Assembly: GCF_918797505.1 (NCBI RefSeq)
Contig: NC_092793.1
Span: forward strand, 64,537,660 to 64,601,659
Source of the DNA: Bemisia tabaci
Taxonomy: Eukaryota; Arthropoda; Insecta; Hemiptera; Aleyrodidae
Direction of reading: 5' to 3'
DNA: 64,000 nucleotides
In this document: piece after piece, positions 11,101-22,554 of the stretch
Position numbering within the stretch: the stretch's first letter is position 1
Layout of the letters: each line of letters opens with the position of its first letter
Notes under the pieces: model-generated
What the model was told of the DNA's origin: nothing
Seen by the model: only the letters and a program-made list of their open reading frames with translations
The model's database searches: none
Made by a program: the position numbers and the translations under genes

Positions 11101-11148
11101 GTAGATATTTGTGCTGACCTTGGAATTGATTTAGAACAGGATTTCATC

Positions 11149-13263
11149 CAGGGTGGTAAAATTATATGAAAAATGGAATCGTGAAATTTCACGTGAAATA
11201 TTTCATTCAATTTCAGAAATATGTATTGATATTGAAAAATATAACCTCTACGGCAGGTTTTCAAGTTTAAACACGAAATCACTTCACAAACACTCACGAT
11301 TTGAATTTCCTAACAATTACTTGTTGTTCTTAATGTTCTTTGTACAAGCCTCTTCTATACTTGACTTGCTACTGACTTATTGTCTTTCGTCTGAGTACCT
11401 TAGTGCCTCAGTCTTTAGTCTTCACGTCACCTCACCCTTCAACATTGTTGTCATCTGTGAGATACTATTGAAATTTATATGTTTCCATGAACTATCGCCA
11501 TCCATATATTCCCCTTTTTGATGTTTTGCGGCCTCTTAAAAGAGGTAAGGGGGGGGAAGGTGATAACTGTACCTGTAACCTTCTCTAAAAGTGTAGACTA
11601 GAATCACACCTAAGCCAATTTCAGCCAGAGGGAGTAGATTTTTCACTTTTTACTGAAGTTTTTCCTATCTCAAATTAAATTAGACACATTCCCACTCCCT
11701 TTACGGAAGATTTAGATTCTCTGTGTACTAAACTCTGGAGAAAAATGAATTTGGAACCCACAGCAAGGAACTAACTTTCCAAAAAATAGAAGAAGAAGAA
11801 AATAAAGAAAGAAACTGAGACATGAAGTTGGAGGAATACAATTCATCTGAAGGCTATGAGGAACTCAAAGTGAATCTAATTTCATATTAGAGTATAGATT
11901 CTTAAAAAATAATGTTTTATGGAATCATGATGAAGGAATAGTTCATTCAGTATGGGAAACAGTGGCTTAAAAACTCAAGAATCACCATAGAATCATTAGA
12001 TCAATAACAAAAGCCATGTACAAATAAGGTAGAAAAGTGATTTAATTAATAAAAAAAAGAATACACAATGTAAACATTTTAATTTAAACAAATTTAGATC
12101 ACTGAAAATTAGAACAGAAATTAGATACTGATAGTTGTTGCTAGCCCAAAATGACATAATCAATTTTGAGAGCCTCATTTAATGGTGTGACTTAAGTCAG
12201 CAAAAGTTGCAGCCACTATCAAATTTACAGATATCATATTGGATGTTAATATCAAGAAATTGCAACAATGCAAAACACTGCGATAAGGCCATTTTCGAAT
12301 CATGGATCAAAGTATCGCTGTTCAAGGCCATCCACATAATTTTAGCCATCTACAACAAACCGAGAAGACAAGGGATGTAGAAATCAAATCTTGTCTCATG
12401 AATGATACTGATTAGGTAGTACTTACTTGCTCTCCAGGAGCCATTGTATCTTGATTCCAGTTATTGATGGGGAGTTTTGCCTGGCGCTAGTTAGAAGTCT
12501 GAGTTCCCTTGCCAATAACCACTTCATCGTCATCATCTGTCAAACTCGTTTGTCGTTTCTTACCACGAAGATCATGACCATTGGAAGGCGGAGGATCGAG
12601 ATTTCTGAACAATTCATTGATACAAACTTTTTGCGTTTGCGGATTGGGTCTTTCCAGTTTTATAAGTGTAGAATCGGGTGTGTTGATGCATTCTTTCTTT
12701 AGGTACTTTTTCATTTGTGTTACGTTGAGACTTGCTCCCCACTTGCAGTATGGGCATTCGTGCTTCTTTTTCCTCTCCTTGGTTCTGACTGTTTTGAAAA
12801 ATTGCCGTATTTTACCCTTAGGCGTCGCCATTATCATTGAAAACAGAAACTTAAAGTTGAATCACTTGAATATATACTTAAATATGGAACCAAGACTAAT
12901 GACTGGATGCATTCATTTTATTACTTACATTCCAAGCACATGGTTTGATTTAGATTAAATTTGAATTTTGGAGGAATGAATTGAGGTTAGGTTTCAGATG
13001 TTGATGAGTAGGCGCTTGTTGGGTTGGTGCGTTGGTATTTCGTGTTCGTATAATGTTGCCAGTAATGCCAGCTATCCCTGGTTCTGAAATATTGAAATAT
13101 TTAGTGGATTTTCCATGGAAGATGGAACAATTAATTCGTTCCAGAGAAAAAAAGAAAATTTCATAAATTTCCAAAATTTAACAAGCTCGTGAAATTTCAT
13201 GAAATATTTCGCTCAAATTTCCAATCTTTCATTTGTTTCTTACATTTTAGGTATGCCACCCTG
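11149..13263 (-). mobile_element. hAT DNA transposon derivative, copy 1
   Basis: The termini begin CAGGGTGG and end CCACCCTG. The inverted match continues through AAATTTCA(C/T)G and GAAATATTTCA blocks for about 70 bases. The flanks ATTTCATC (11141-11148) and ATTACATC (13264-13271) are an 8-bp duplication with one mismatch, which with CAGGG termini is diagnostic of hAT. It encodes a BED-type zinc-finger fragment on the minus strand, but I find no dimerisation or DDE region. The interior left part is AT-rich and unassigned. A related copy lies at 32660-34668. Confidence 0.8.
12487..12837 (-). pseudogene. hAT transposase N-terminal BED zinc-finger fragment
   Basis: A 116-residue frame begins MIMATPKGKIRQFFKTVRTK and contains CPYCKW, then NVTQMKKYLKKEC. 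This C-x2-C ... C arrangement with a basic helix is the layout of a BED finger, in which the last pair is usually H-x-C; the expected His seems replaced here. It is followed by a Lys/Pro-rich linker and an acidic stretch (DDDDEVV). BED fingers bind the transposon ends. The frame stops before any catalytic sequence, so it is either a truncated transposase or its first exon. Confidence 0.6.
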
Positions 13264-13660
13264 ATTACATCCCTGAGATGTAAAAAAGCCTTAATATAAG
13301 AAAAGACTGCTCGGCCGTTCAAACCCAGAAATGCTGGGGCCTCCGGAATGGGGTGACGATGTTCATCTTTTAAAAAGAAGAAAGCTCTATGAGCTTGGAA
13401 TCCAGGGCTTCAAAATTTTATAAAATGAAATAGAATGAAACTACAACAGTTACAATCAGTGCGTCTCCTTGTGCTCACAGCTGGTTGAAAGAATTTAGCC
13501 CCCAACGGCCGTTTTTTCCAATGTAATAATATAAAAAGATATTTTTAGTGAAGGATAATGGTATCTTCAACAAAGCTGGCTTCTTTGGCTCTTTCAAAGT
13601 ATTAGTAATAAGTGAACATTACGAATGAACGTACGTACGAATGAACATTAAGATCTTGAC

Positions 13661-14488
13661 TAGACATTGGAAAATTTCGCCGCCGCGATTCGCCGCGAAA
13701 TTTTTAAAATGAGCTTAGAAATCTGAAAACTATGCAGAAGCACGCACCGATCATAACCCCCTGAAAACGAAAATATATAGCGAAATAACGCGAAATCGGT
13801 CAGTTTCCAGATTTATCGCGAAATCACGCGGAATCACCGCGAAGTCGGCGAAATCCGTACATTTTCGTGAAATTTACGTATGTATGCGTGTAAGACGAAA
13901 TGCCGCGCTTTTTTCAAAATAAGAAATCACGGAGTTGTCTCTGAGCATTGATCGTCATTGGCTACCAGCTATCAACGTTCGCCAATGGCATCAAAATACT
14001 GTTGAAAGAAATGACGGCAACTGGGGTATTAACACAACATCAAATAATTTTAACATGTTATCATGTTTGATCGTGTTAAGTTGCATCAGCATCTCATTAA
14101 AATTTAATTGATGTCACCAAAAAAAAAAAAATAAAAAAAACGAATATATATTGATAGAAAGTGCTTTTAAAAAGTTAGCAACAGATATTTTTAATCGAGA
14201 ATAAAGTGCTTCTTCTGTAAAATAGGATTAGAGAGAGAGGGAGGGAGGGAGAGAGAGAGGGGGAGAGAGGGAGAGAAAGAGGGGGAGAGAGAGAGAGAAA
14301 GAGAGGGGGAGAGAGAAAGGGGGAGACTGAGCGATGGCTCATTAAACAAAAGTAAAAGCTTTATTTTAAGCTGTCAAACGCAAAAAGCACCACACAAATA
14401 ACGGCGAAATCAGCAAAAATAACAGCCAAATTCGGGAAAAATAACCGCGAAATCGGGGAAAAATCGAAGCGAAATTTCCTAATGTCTA
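13661..14488. mobile_element. TIR element with TAGACATT ends, probable hAT MITE
   Basis: The left end TAGACATTGGAAAATTTCGC is matched by the right end, GCGAAATTTCCTAATGTCTA. The flanking octamers ATCTTGAC and GTCTAGAC agree at 6 of 8 positions, a weak trace of a hAT-type duplication. The inside is full of short CGCGAAAT and GAAATC repeats and includes the GA microsatellite at 14231-14325. No coding frame. Confidence 0.55.
14231..14325. repeat. GA-rich microsatellite
   Basis: About 95 bases consist almost only of GA dinucleotides with extra G runs (GAGAGAGAGG, GGGAGGGAG). A simple-sequence repeat inside the element at 13661-14488. Confidence 0.9.
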
Positions 14489-14504
14489 GTCTAGACAAAT
14501 GTTA

Positions 14505-15734
14505 TACAGGGTGAGCGAAAAGTCCCCGACCCCCCCTCTAACTTTTGAACGAATTGAGCTAAGGAAATGAAACTTTGGGAATGTTCCTATCTCAAAGAGG
14601 ACCATCTTTTGAGGGGGTCAAAATTTTGGTCCCCCCCTCAGGGGGGGACAGGGGCCCCCCAACTTTTTTTTTTCAAATAGCAACCCCTATCTTGTGATAC
14701 CTCATTCGAAAGAGCATAAAAAACTAAGAATTTTGGCGCAAACCGCAGATCAATATCTCAATTTTTGACCGAGTTATGATAGGTCAAAGGTCAAATTTGA
14801 CCTATTTTCAAAAAATCATAACTCCGGTTCAAATTATCGTAAAGAAAAAAATAAAACGGGAAAATTTACCAAATTGTGTTCGCTTTTACGTAAAAATTGC
14901 AGAAATCCCTTCGATTTAATTTTAAGGGGGGCTCGGACCCCCAAATACGTCAATTCAAAGGTCATTCAATTTTCCCGCGAAATAAGCCAATTTCCTCTGG
15001 ATTTGCCTCCACATTATCTCAGTAAGGTCAAAATCAGTTCAACAATACGTTGGCAAGTCCCCAAATTACGGGAAAAGTAAAAAAAAAACGAAATTTAAAC
15101 GGTCAAGTTTAATCACCTTAAATTTCGTTTTTTTAACTTTTCCCGAAATTTGGGGACTTGCCAACGTAATGTTGAACTGATTTTGACCTTACTGAGATAA
15201 TGTGGAGGCAAATCCAGAGGAAAGTGGCTTATTTCGCGGGAAAATTGAATGACCTTTGAATTGACGTATTTGGGGGTCCGAGCCCCCCTTAAAATGAAAT
15301 CGAAGTGATTTCTGCAATTTTTACGTAAAAGCGAACACAATTTGGTAAATTTTCCCGTTTTATTTTTTTCTTTACGATAATTTGAACCGGAGTTATGATT
15401 TTTTGAAAATAGGTCAAATTTGACCTTTGACCTATCATAACTCGGTCAAAAATTGAGATATTGATCTGCGGTTTGCGCCAAAATTCTTAGTTTTTTATGC
15501 TCTTTCGAATGAGGGATGCCTCATTCGAAAGAGCATCTTGTGATAACAAGATAGGGGTTGCTATTTGAAAAAAAAAGTTGGGGGCCCCTGTCCCCTCCTG
15601 AGGGGGGGACCAAAATTTTGACCCCCTCAAAAGATGGTCCTCTTTGAGATAGGAACATTCCCAAAGTTTCATTTCCTTAGCTCAATTCGTTCAAAAGTTA
15701 GAGGGGGGGTCGGGGACTTTTCGCTCACCCTGTA
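14505..15734. mobile_element. 1.23-kb near-perfect palindromic MITE, Tc1/mariner type (copy 1)
   Basis: The whole element is an inverted repeat with arms of about 600 bases and a turn near 15100. The ends are TACAGGGTGAGCGAAAAGTC and its complement, flanked by TA on both sides (14503-14504, 15735-15736). Both arms hold the same landmarks in mirror order: a run of C before AACTTTTGAAC, TTTGACC repeats, and TCATAACTCCGG. The open frames at 14874-15080 (+) and 15113-15340 (-) are mirror images of each other and therefore not genes. A TA duplication and ACAGGGTG ends suggest mobilisation by a Tc1/mariner transposase. Its right end is about 240 bases upstream of exon 4. Confidence 0.85.
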
Positions 15735-15971
15735 TAGTTTTTATACTAAAGTCAGAAGTTAGTTTTTTAAAGACTGGATGTTTCAAAAAACAAAACAAAA
15801 ATTGTGCAGACCTTTCAAGTACAAATGAAAAAAAGAAAGAAAAAAAAAACATGAGGCTTGAGTTAGCACATTTTCTCAAGTCAAAGAAGTTGTCTCTGTG
15901 TGATTGATCGAAATCAAATATGAATTCAATTCTTTAGGACGACAGAAATGGGAAACCTGCCTTTTTTTCAG

Positions 15972-16132
15972 GTGGCTCGGTTGTTTTCAATGACATTGAT
16001 GATACTGATTTTTGTGCTCAGAGATCCACATGTCCGAATGATTTATCAAGTAACTTATCGCCTAGTCCAACCCCTCCTCCACCGCCACCTCTTCCTTCAG
16101 TTTCTCTTAGTGAAAAAACCAGCTCGTTTAAA
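15972..16132 (+). CDS. X11L: Exon 4 of the X11-like gene (acidic and Pro-rich)
   Basis: The acceptor is CTTTTTTTCAG and the donor TTTAAA|gtaagt. The first two bases complete a Gly codon from exon 3. The product is GGSVVFNDIDDTDFCAQRS, then a Ser/Asn stretch, then SPTPPPPPPLPSVSLSEK, ending TSSFK. Proline runs of this kind are SH3, WW or EVH1 ligands. It is 161 nt, so skipping it would shift the frame (the exon runs phase 1 to 0). Confidence 0.8.
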
Positions 16133-16354
16133 GTAAGTCTTTTTTTCACTTTCGTCATTCATATCTCTCTTGTTTCCCCTATTTTCTTTCCTTTAGTGTT
16201 TGGACCTACTCACTTGTTCAATTGTAATTTTGTTAAATTTTTCAAGGTTTTCCACTGGTTACCGGCCAAAGACAGATTGTTATTAACAATGAAAATGGGT
16301 CTGAAAACATCTTTTCGAAGGACCTGGCACACTTTTTATTAGAATATGAGCCCT

Positions 16355-16850
16355 ATTTGATTTCCAATTTTTTTTATTGCATTAAACTCATCAATGGATG
16401 CTGATCAAAAGTCACCATAGGGCTAGCTTTCTTCAAGCCACCTTTTTTGCTCAATCTGCGGTCGAAGTTTCGGTATTCTCTTGAATAGATGAAGGTAGCG
16501 TGGCACTTTAAAAAGGAAAAACCTAGCCAGTGAGAGGTGAGGGAAAAGAGTGGGAGAGAGAAAGAAACTGAGTTGGACAGTGAAACGAAAAGGCCCTCTG
16601 AATCCAAGATAAGACTGCCATGGTGTAGTGGCTTCTGATCACAATGCACCTAAATGCGCTGAGGTTTTCCTCATTTGTAGCAAGTGCTGACTTGCTCTTT
16701 ATAGCCACGCTGCCTTCAATTATTCAAGGAATTACCAAAACCTCAACCGTAGATTATGTGAAAACGGTGCCCTGTAGAAAATTGGCACAATGATGACCTT
16801 TCAGTATCCATAGACGAATCTAATGCAATAAAAAAAAATTAGAAATGGGT
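16355..16850. mobile_element. MITE with inverted TTTTTTTTATTGCATTA ends
   Basis: The left terminal segment (ATTTTTTTTATTGCATTA, then GGATGCTGATCAAAAGTC) and the right terminal segment are inverted copies over at least 100 bases, including CAATTTTCTAC and ACCGTTTTC blocks. The segments recur in the inverted-repeat element at 57771-58432, which uses GATGCTGATCAAAAGTGATC and CACCGTTTTCGCACAAT, so the two belong to one family. No coding potential. Confidence 0.65.
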
Positions 16851-17562
16851 GCACATTCTCATAAGAAGATTGCGGGTTCTTTTTTTTTTTTTTTTTTTGT
16901 AGTCATTCAATTCTTTGTTGATATGTATCTAAAAAGAAATTTTAGTAAATTTAAGAATATTAATGGAACACCATTGCAGGCCAAACCTAAGACCAAACCA
17001 AAAAATCTTGGGCGGTGTAAAAGTAATATCAGAAATCCATGAGCTTTACAAGGAATTTTTTGTGATACGCAAAAAGTTGAAAAGTAACCTCGAAAGTTGC
17101 ACAATGCACATAAGTTTGATGAATCACATTTATACGTGCTATCATGCATCATGCAGTGCACAACAGATTCACTTCTCTTTTCTGTTTCTTTTAAGCTATT
17201 GGAGGGAAACAGATGTATTGTTTCTATGGCTTTTGCAAAAATTCCTTGAACTTTGGTGCATATATGCACTGCAATCTGCAATCCTCTGGTTTGTTTTTTT
17301 TCCCCCCCTCTCATTGTGTCTAATCAATCATCTTGTTATTTTTAATAACATAATACTTTTTTACAAATGAACATTTTTTTAATATATTTATTTTTTACCA
17401 TTAATTCTTTACGTTGTTGTCGAGTTATCTTACCAGGCTTAAAGAAAGATTGCTTTTCTGTGGAAAGCACCTATCGTCAATGTTGATAATTGCCAAATAT
17501 GGGCACTAGGATGTGATTTTCCTTTATATGAGAATCTTTAATACATCATAATTGTTTTTCAG

Positions 17563-17847
17563 GCCTCATCTCGTACTCCTACCAATGAACCACTATCACA
17601 ACTTGAGTACCCTGAAATCTACACGCAAAGTAAAGGAAGCAGTGACACCGACTGTAGCAAAGTAGCAAGAATCATTGGTAACTTACCAATAGCTGAGTAT
17701 GAAGGTTCTCCCAGGAGGTATGGTCTATATCAGAGGTCTAGTTCAGAAAAATCGAACAATTGCACTGGGATTTGTCAGCCTTTGCCCACTGCCAGATCTC
17801 TATTAGCATCACCATCCGCTTATTTACCTCGACCAGGCTTTCCTCAG
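17563..17847 (+). CDS. X11L: Exon 5 of the X11-like gene
   Basis: The acceptor is TAATTGTTTTTCAG and the donor CCTCAG|gtaaca. It is 285 nt, phase 0 to 0. The product contains SQLEYPEIYTQSKGSSDTDC, then IIGNLPIAEYEGSPRRYG, and ends ASPSAYLPRPGFPQ. Joined to exon 6 this gives RPGFPQRV, a motif I associate with insect X11-like proteins. Tyr-rich and Pro-rich short linear motifs suggest a disordered adaptor segment. Confidence 0.85.
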
Positions 17848-18232
17848 GTAACATGAAATGTATCTTTTCTAAATGAACTAGCTCTTTAAATAGAGGTCTA
17901 GTTTGATTGGATCCTTTGTTTTTGCTAAACTTTCCTAATTCAGTCCTGAGTTCCTTTATTGTGGATGAGTTAAAGAAGTTAAGCTAGAATACCAGATTGA
18001 AGCTTGAACTATAAAGATCAAAGTGGAGTTGAAAACTTAGCTCCCAAAGAAAAATCGAAGTTTTACCCCAGAGTCTGGTCCTTGGTAATTCATAAGAGTT
18101 ATAGATGAGAAATAAAGCCCCCAGTAAAAGCCCTAGAGAACACAATGAGTTTTTACCTTACCCACGAGCCGATTCAATTAGACCAGGGACAACAGGCAAT
18201 TTCATTTCATCCATGAAGTGTATCTTGTGAAT

Positions 18233-18647
18233 ATAGAATATTCTGAAGCTTGAAGGGTGTTATTAATCTGTTTTGGAGAAACTTTGGGAAGCTTAAATTT
18301 GCAATAGAGGTAGAATAGTTTCATACTTGTGATTCTCGATAAAAAAAATGGAGAACTACCTACATACATGCATATGTTTCTTTCATCATCTTCTATGTAC
18401 TTTTTAACTCAATGAAAGGAAATGAATAAATCAGACAGGAAATGCAAAACTAGCAATTTTTTACAAAATTACAATGAAGCGTAAGTACATAGAAAATGAT
18501 GAAATAAGCATAAATGCATGCAATTCTCCACTTTTTCCGTTCAAAATCAAATGTATGAAATAATTGTACCTATTTTGTAAATTTAAGCTCTTCAAAGTTT
18601 CTCCAAAGCAGATTGATAATATTCTTCAAGCCTTAGAATATTCTATA
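18233..18647. mobile_element. 415-bp palindromic MITE
   Basis: TATAGAATATTCT on the left mirrors AGAATATTCTATA on the right. The arms continue as inverted copies (GAAACTTTG, AAGCTTAAATTT, GCATGCA and AGTACATAGAAAATGATGAA blocks) up to a short centre near 18450. Arms are about 190 bases. There is no coding frame. Confidence 0.75.
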
Positions 18648-18739
18648 GTAAGTTGCTGTCACGGGTCTAGTTTTGGTCTCTCATTTTTGGGACTGTTACC
18701 CCCTGCAAAATGTAAATGTAAAATTTTTCTCAAGTACAA

Positions 18740-20255
18740 GATATGTCCCCTATCAATGTATTTTGAGCCGCTGAGTTCAAAAATGGCCTCTATATTTTTG
18801 CCTATCACCTCTCAGTTTTCCAGAAGAGCTACTTCTTCCTGGAAAAACGCGCAAATTTGAAATATTTTTGTTATGCATGCAATTTTTTTTAAATAAATTT
18901 TTCTGAATCGTGGAAGCGAGATTTTTCTGTAGGTATTATTTGGTATCTATCAGTAATACACTTCGTGAATAAGATCCATGGAGATGATCCTGTGTGATTG
19001 AAAGCCCTTGACCTATTTATTGTCATTAAAATATGTGCAGTGCAAAGGCATCGAGGGTAACCGTCATTCTTAACCTTCTTATATTTTTGTATTTTGAGCT
19101 GTTAAATCAGAATCTGACACTGTATGAAGACAAATATCAACTTTTCTTGAGAAATGGAGGGCAACGGGAGAAAAGTGAAGGTCATATTCGGATTCAGCAT
19201 CCTGAAATTCTAAAGAAAGTTTCTATCACAGATCAAGGAAAATTTATAAAATGAAAACTGCATCCATGGAAAAAAAAAAGTCAAATTCGCTTATTTTCCT
19301 GGGAGTAAGTGGCTTTTTAGATAACTGGAGGGTGATAGAAAAGAGTGGAGGCCATTTTCGGACTCAGTGACTCAAAATACATCCGGAAATTATATCTAAT
19401 CCCTGAGTTACATTTTACGTACATCAGGCAGGGTGTAACAGTCGCAATAACATCAAAAATTCCCAAATGTACTCACTTTCTTGAGGATACTCGGCTTTTT
19501 CAAACTAATGGTGAGTGATAACAAATACGTAATTCCATATTCGAGTTTTCCAGCTTAAATTACCTGAGAATCAATTTATTACGCATGCAAAATATTTTTT
19601 AAATTTCCCTGGAAGTGGGAACAGTCCAGGAAAGCATTTACACCCCTGTAGGCCCGGAATAATGGAATTTTCTAGAAAACTGGGGGTTGTCAGAAACTTG
19701 TAGAGGTCAAAATAAAATTCAGTGACTCTCAACACATCAAGGTACGCCCTAAAAGTATCACGGGAGATTCCTGAAACTCTTTAAGACAGCAGAGTCGTCG
19801 AGAAAATAACAAAAAAGCCCACTCTCTATGAAAAATTGACTTTAAAGGGAAATTGGTGTGCAAAAGAATAAAATTTTAGATGATATTCGGGTGCAGCAGT
19901 TTAAAAATATGCAAGGATAGATGTATTGCGCATTGGTGACATGTTAAAAATTTATCTTCAATTCACGTAGAGTTTGGGAAAGCCTCTACATAGATTTAGA
20001 CTTGGAAAAATTGGCTTCACCAAAAACTGAAAGGTGATACAAAAAAATTGGAGGTCATATTCGGATTTTACAGCTGAAAATACAGAAGAATCTTGCTTCC
20101 ACGATTCAGAAAAATGTTTTACAAAAATTGCATGCATGACATAAATACGTCTTTGCACGTTTTTCCGGGAAAAAGTGGCTCTTTTGGAAAACTGAGAGGT
20201 GTTAGGCAAAAATATAAAGACCATTTTTGAACTCAGCGGCTCAAAATACAAGACC
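18740..20255. repeat. Pair of inverted repeats about 1.4 kb apart
   Basis: The segment 18740-18860 (TTTTGAGCCGCTGAGTTCAA, TTTTGCCTA, CTCTCAGTTTTCC, GGAAAAACG) reappears inverted at about 20130-20255. Between them, shorter related blocks (for example GGTGATA next to a CAAAAA or GGAGG run) recur several times, suggesting an older composite palindromic element. No exon signals are seen inside. Confidence 0.6.
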
Positions 20256-20739
20256 TGTCCAATGAGGCAAAGCTTTGATTTCAGTTTCTTCAAGCTTCTT
20301 AGAACGAAATGATCGTAACAGATCTAGTAGCAACCAAATTACATGGTAGTGAAGAGTGTCCCACTCGGATCACGCGCCCTGTGATGCGCACCATCGCGTT
20401 TCATTTGAATTGCTCTAGTGGGTTTGTTTTTCATCATAAAAATTTGGTTTTGGTATCAAATTAAACCTAAATCAAGCCTATGTCTACTTTTACTAAAGGA
20501 ACACTCATAATAATTCTCCCGTAAGGTATTATCTCACTACAATCTTTCTTTTTCTTTTGAAAAACTATCACGTTGACACCAAAATTGTGATTCTTCATGA
20601 GTAGATCTGCTTATATAAAAAATTTATCAAAATCAATTGCACAGCAATCGAAATACACCGCATTAAAGGGTCGCGTCAGCCGTCTTGGGTGCCGAAACGG
20701 GTCCCGCAGCGCGCTGCGCGCAACACTTAAATTGCACTC

Positions 20740-21240
20740 ATGAGCTAATTTATTATAGCACGAAAAATGTTTTGGTATCAAGTTAAAGGTCAGACAATTC
20801 TACCGCTCTGTCAAAGGAGGCCAAATATCCATTTTCTTGCCAACGAAGCGGTTGTATCTTGGAAACTAGATGTTTCCCTGATCTTGTGCCTGTTAGAAGT
20901 GTTAGAAAGGTGAAAGTCTGAACTTTCATTTAGACTGGTTTTTTTTCAGATTCTGTCAACTCCAAGATAGGAATAAAATAATAACTACATTATTTGTCTG
21001 CTAAAAACTGTTCAAGCCGCACAAGTACCGCCCAATGTTAAGTAAACCCACAAACCTATATACCATGATAAAGCTCTATATGTATAAGAGTAAAGTTCGA
21101 AAAGGAAATTCATTGAAATTGGTTGAAGTTTAGCAGAGTTATAAACTTACAAAGGTTTTCACTTTAAAAGTAGTAATTGTCACAACCCAATGCTTCTTGG
21201 CAAAACTGTGACCCATTTTAGGCGTCTCAGAATGTACTTT
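20740..21240. repeat. Dispersed repeat, related to 42280-42850
   Basis: Blocks shared in the same orientation with 42280-42850 include GATCTTGTG, GTTAGAAAGGTGAA, TTTCATTTAGA(C/T)TGGTTTTT, TTCAGATTC, CATG(A/G)(T/A)AAAGCT and TTTTCACTTTAAA. Their order is rearranged between the two copies, as if the unit were circularly permuted. Its superfamily is unknown. Confidence 0.5.
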
Positions 21241-21398
21241 ATCGCTCAGAGTTTGGAAATGCTGTGGGGCTTTTTTGGCAAGTTTTCTACACAACTCTTT
21301 GTTTGAAATGAATCATCCTATTACCTACTATGTTTCTATTGACTGTATCCTTAATAATGGAAGTTTTTATGTACTGATATTAAGCATATTATTTACAG

Positions 21399-21599
21399 AG
21401 AGTTATGAGAGAAGATTTCTGTGGCAGTCCATCACTGGCCCTCTCTCCTACCAAACCAAATTGCAATACCTCCTCAGCATTTGATTACCTGTATGAGTTT
21501 TCAGAAACCAGAAAAGTACTTGAGGAATTCTTCAAGCCTGCTTTAGAATCAAATTCTGAACAACCTGATAAACATTTCGACAATCCTAATCAATTTCAG
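21399..21599 (+). CDS. X11L: Exon 6 of the X11-like gene
   Basis: The acceptor is ATTTACAG and the donor TTTCAG|gtattt. It is 201 nt, phase 0 to 0. The product is RVMREDFCGSPSLALSP, then a short Ser/Thr stretch, FDYLYEFSETRKVLEEFFKP, then a Glu/Asn/Gln-rich tail. The amphipathic EFSETRKVLEEFF helix is the most ordered-looking piece of the N-terminal region and may be a partner-binding motif (for example for a Munc18- or CASK-like protein, as in other Mint proteins; inference). Confidence 0.85.
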
Positions 21600-21731
21600 G
21601 TATTTTGTACTCTTCTGATCACCTTATTTGCTTAGCAGAATTTTTTTTTAGTATATTTTGCTGGTTCTAACTGGATCTTCAGGAAAGGTTCAAACCAGGA
21701 AAAAACTGAATCATTCCTAAATTGTTCAGAG

Positions 21732-22360
21732 GGGTGATTATTGAAATGATATCAACTCTATGTCGCCGTTTTGTCGTGTCGCGCAATCGACTGAGTGGAA
21801 AGGGTGATTTGATGAATCGACTAAGAGGCGACATAGCATCGACAAGCTAAAGGCACCTCCACAGCACCCGAAAAAGGCTTAGTCGATGAATAACCTTAAA
21901 TTATTTTCGCACGATTTAGTAAAAAATGAATTCATGAAGTGAAAAAGTGCAACTTTTTATTTGAGATTCGTCCCAACGAATTCGGACGCGTTTGCACAGT
22001 CCACATTGTGCAGCACAGAGTATCCGATCGTTCAATTCGATGACCAACCATTTGTTAGCCAAGTCACAGCAGTCAATGGGTTGTTTACAACCAAACTACG
22101 GCATCAATTAGCGGATAAGTGAAAATGCCGGACTGACGTCATTGGCTTGGCCGTGTTGCGTTTTGATTGGTTGAAAGATATTTAAAAATTCGATAATGAC
22201 GCAACCGACGACGGCAACGTTGCCGCTTAGTCTTATACCCTCGAATAGACAGGAAGTCTAGTTGTGTCGGGTCCGAGAAGTTCAAAAATTGCTCTCCGCT
22301 AACCCAATCGACACGACGTAGAGTTGATTTTGCTTTGTCGCCCGATTTCAATAATCGGCC
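21732..22360. mobile_element. TIR element with GATTATTGAAAT ends
   Basis: The left end GGGTGATTATTGAAATGAT and the right end ATTTCAATAATCGGCC are inverted repeats. Inner blocks ATCAACTCTA(T/C)GTCG and GTCGTGTCG are also mirrored. The same terminus (GGGGCGATTATTGAAATGAC, then TCGACTCTGTG and GTCGTGTCGCACCATCGACT) occurs at about 29629-29700. I see no transposase. Size and ends suggest a MITE; the superfamily is uncertain. Confidence 0.6.
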
Positions 22361-22554
22361 TGCTGATGACTTTTAAAAACAGAAGTCTTATGTTTAAGAT
22401 GCTTAAACCTTGAACACCCTTTCCCCCTTTCTACATCCCTCCGAATTTTTTATTTACTTTACCAGAGGGTAGGAGAGTTTAGGAAGTTTCATAATCTTGA
22501 ACATCCATTCAGCTTTTGTTAAGTATTTCTTTTATCAAATTTGAAGATCATACA

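Noticed and set aside
14874..15340. Mirrored frames starting MCSLLRKNCRN on both strands
   Set aside because: They are the two arms of one palindrome, with no domain and stops soon after.
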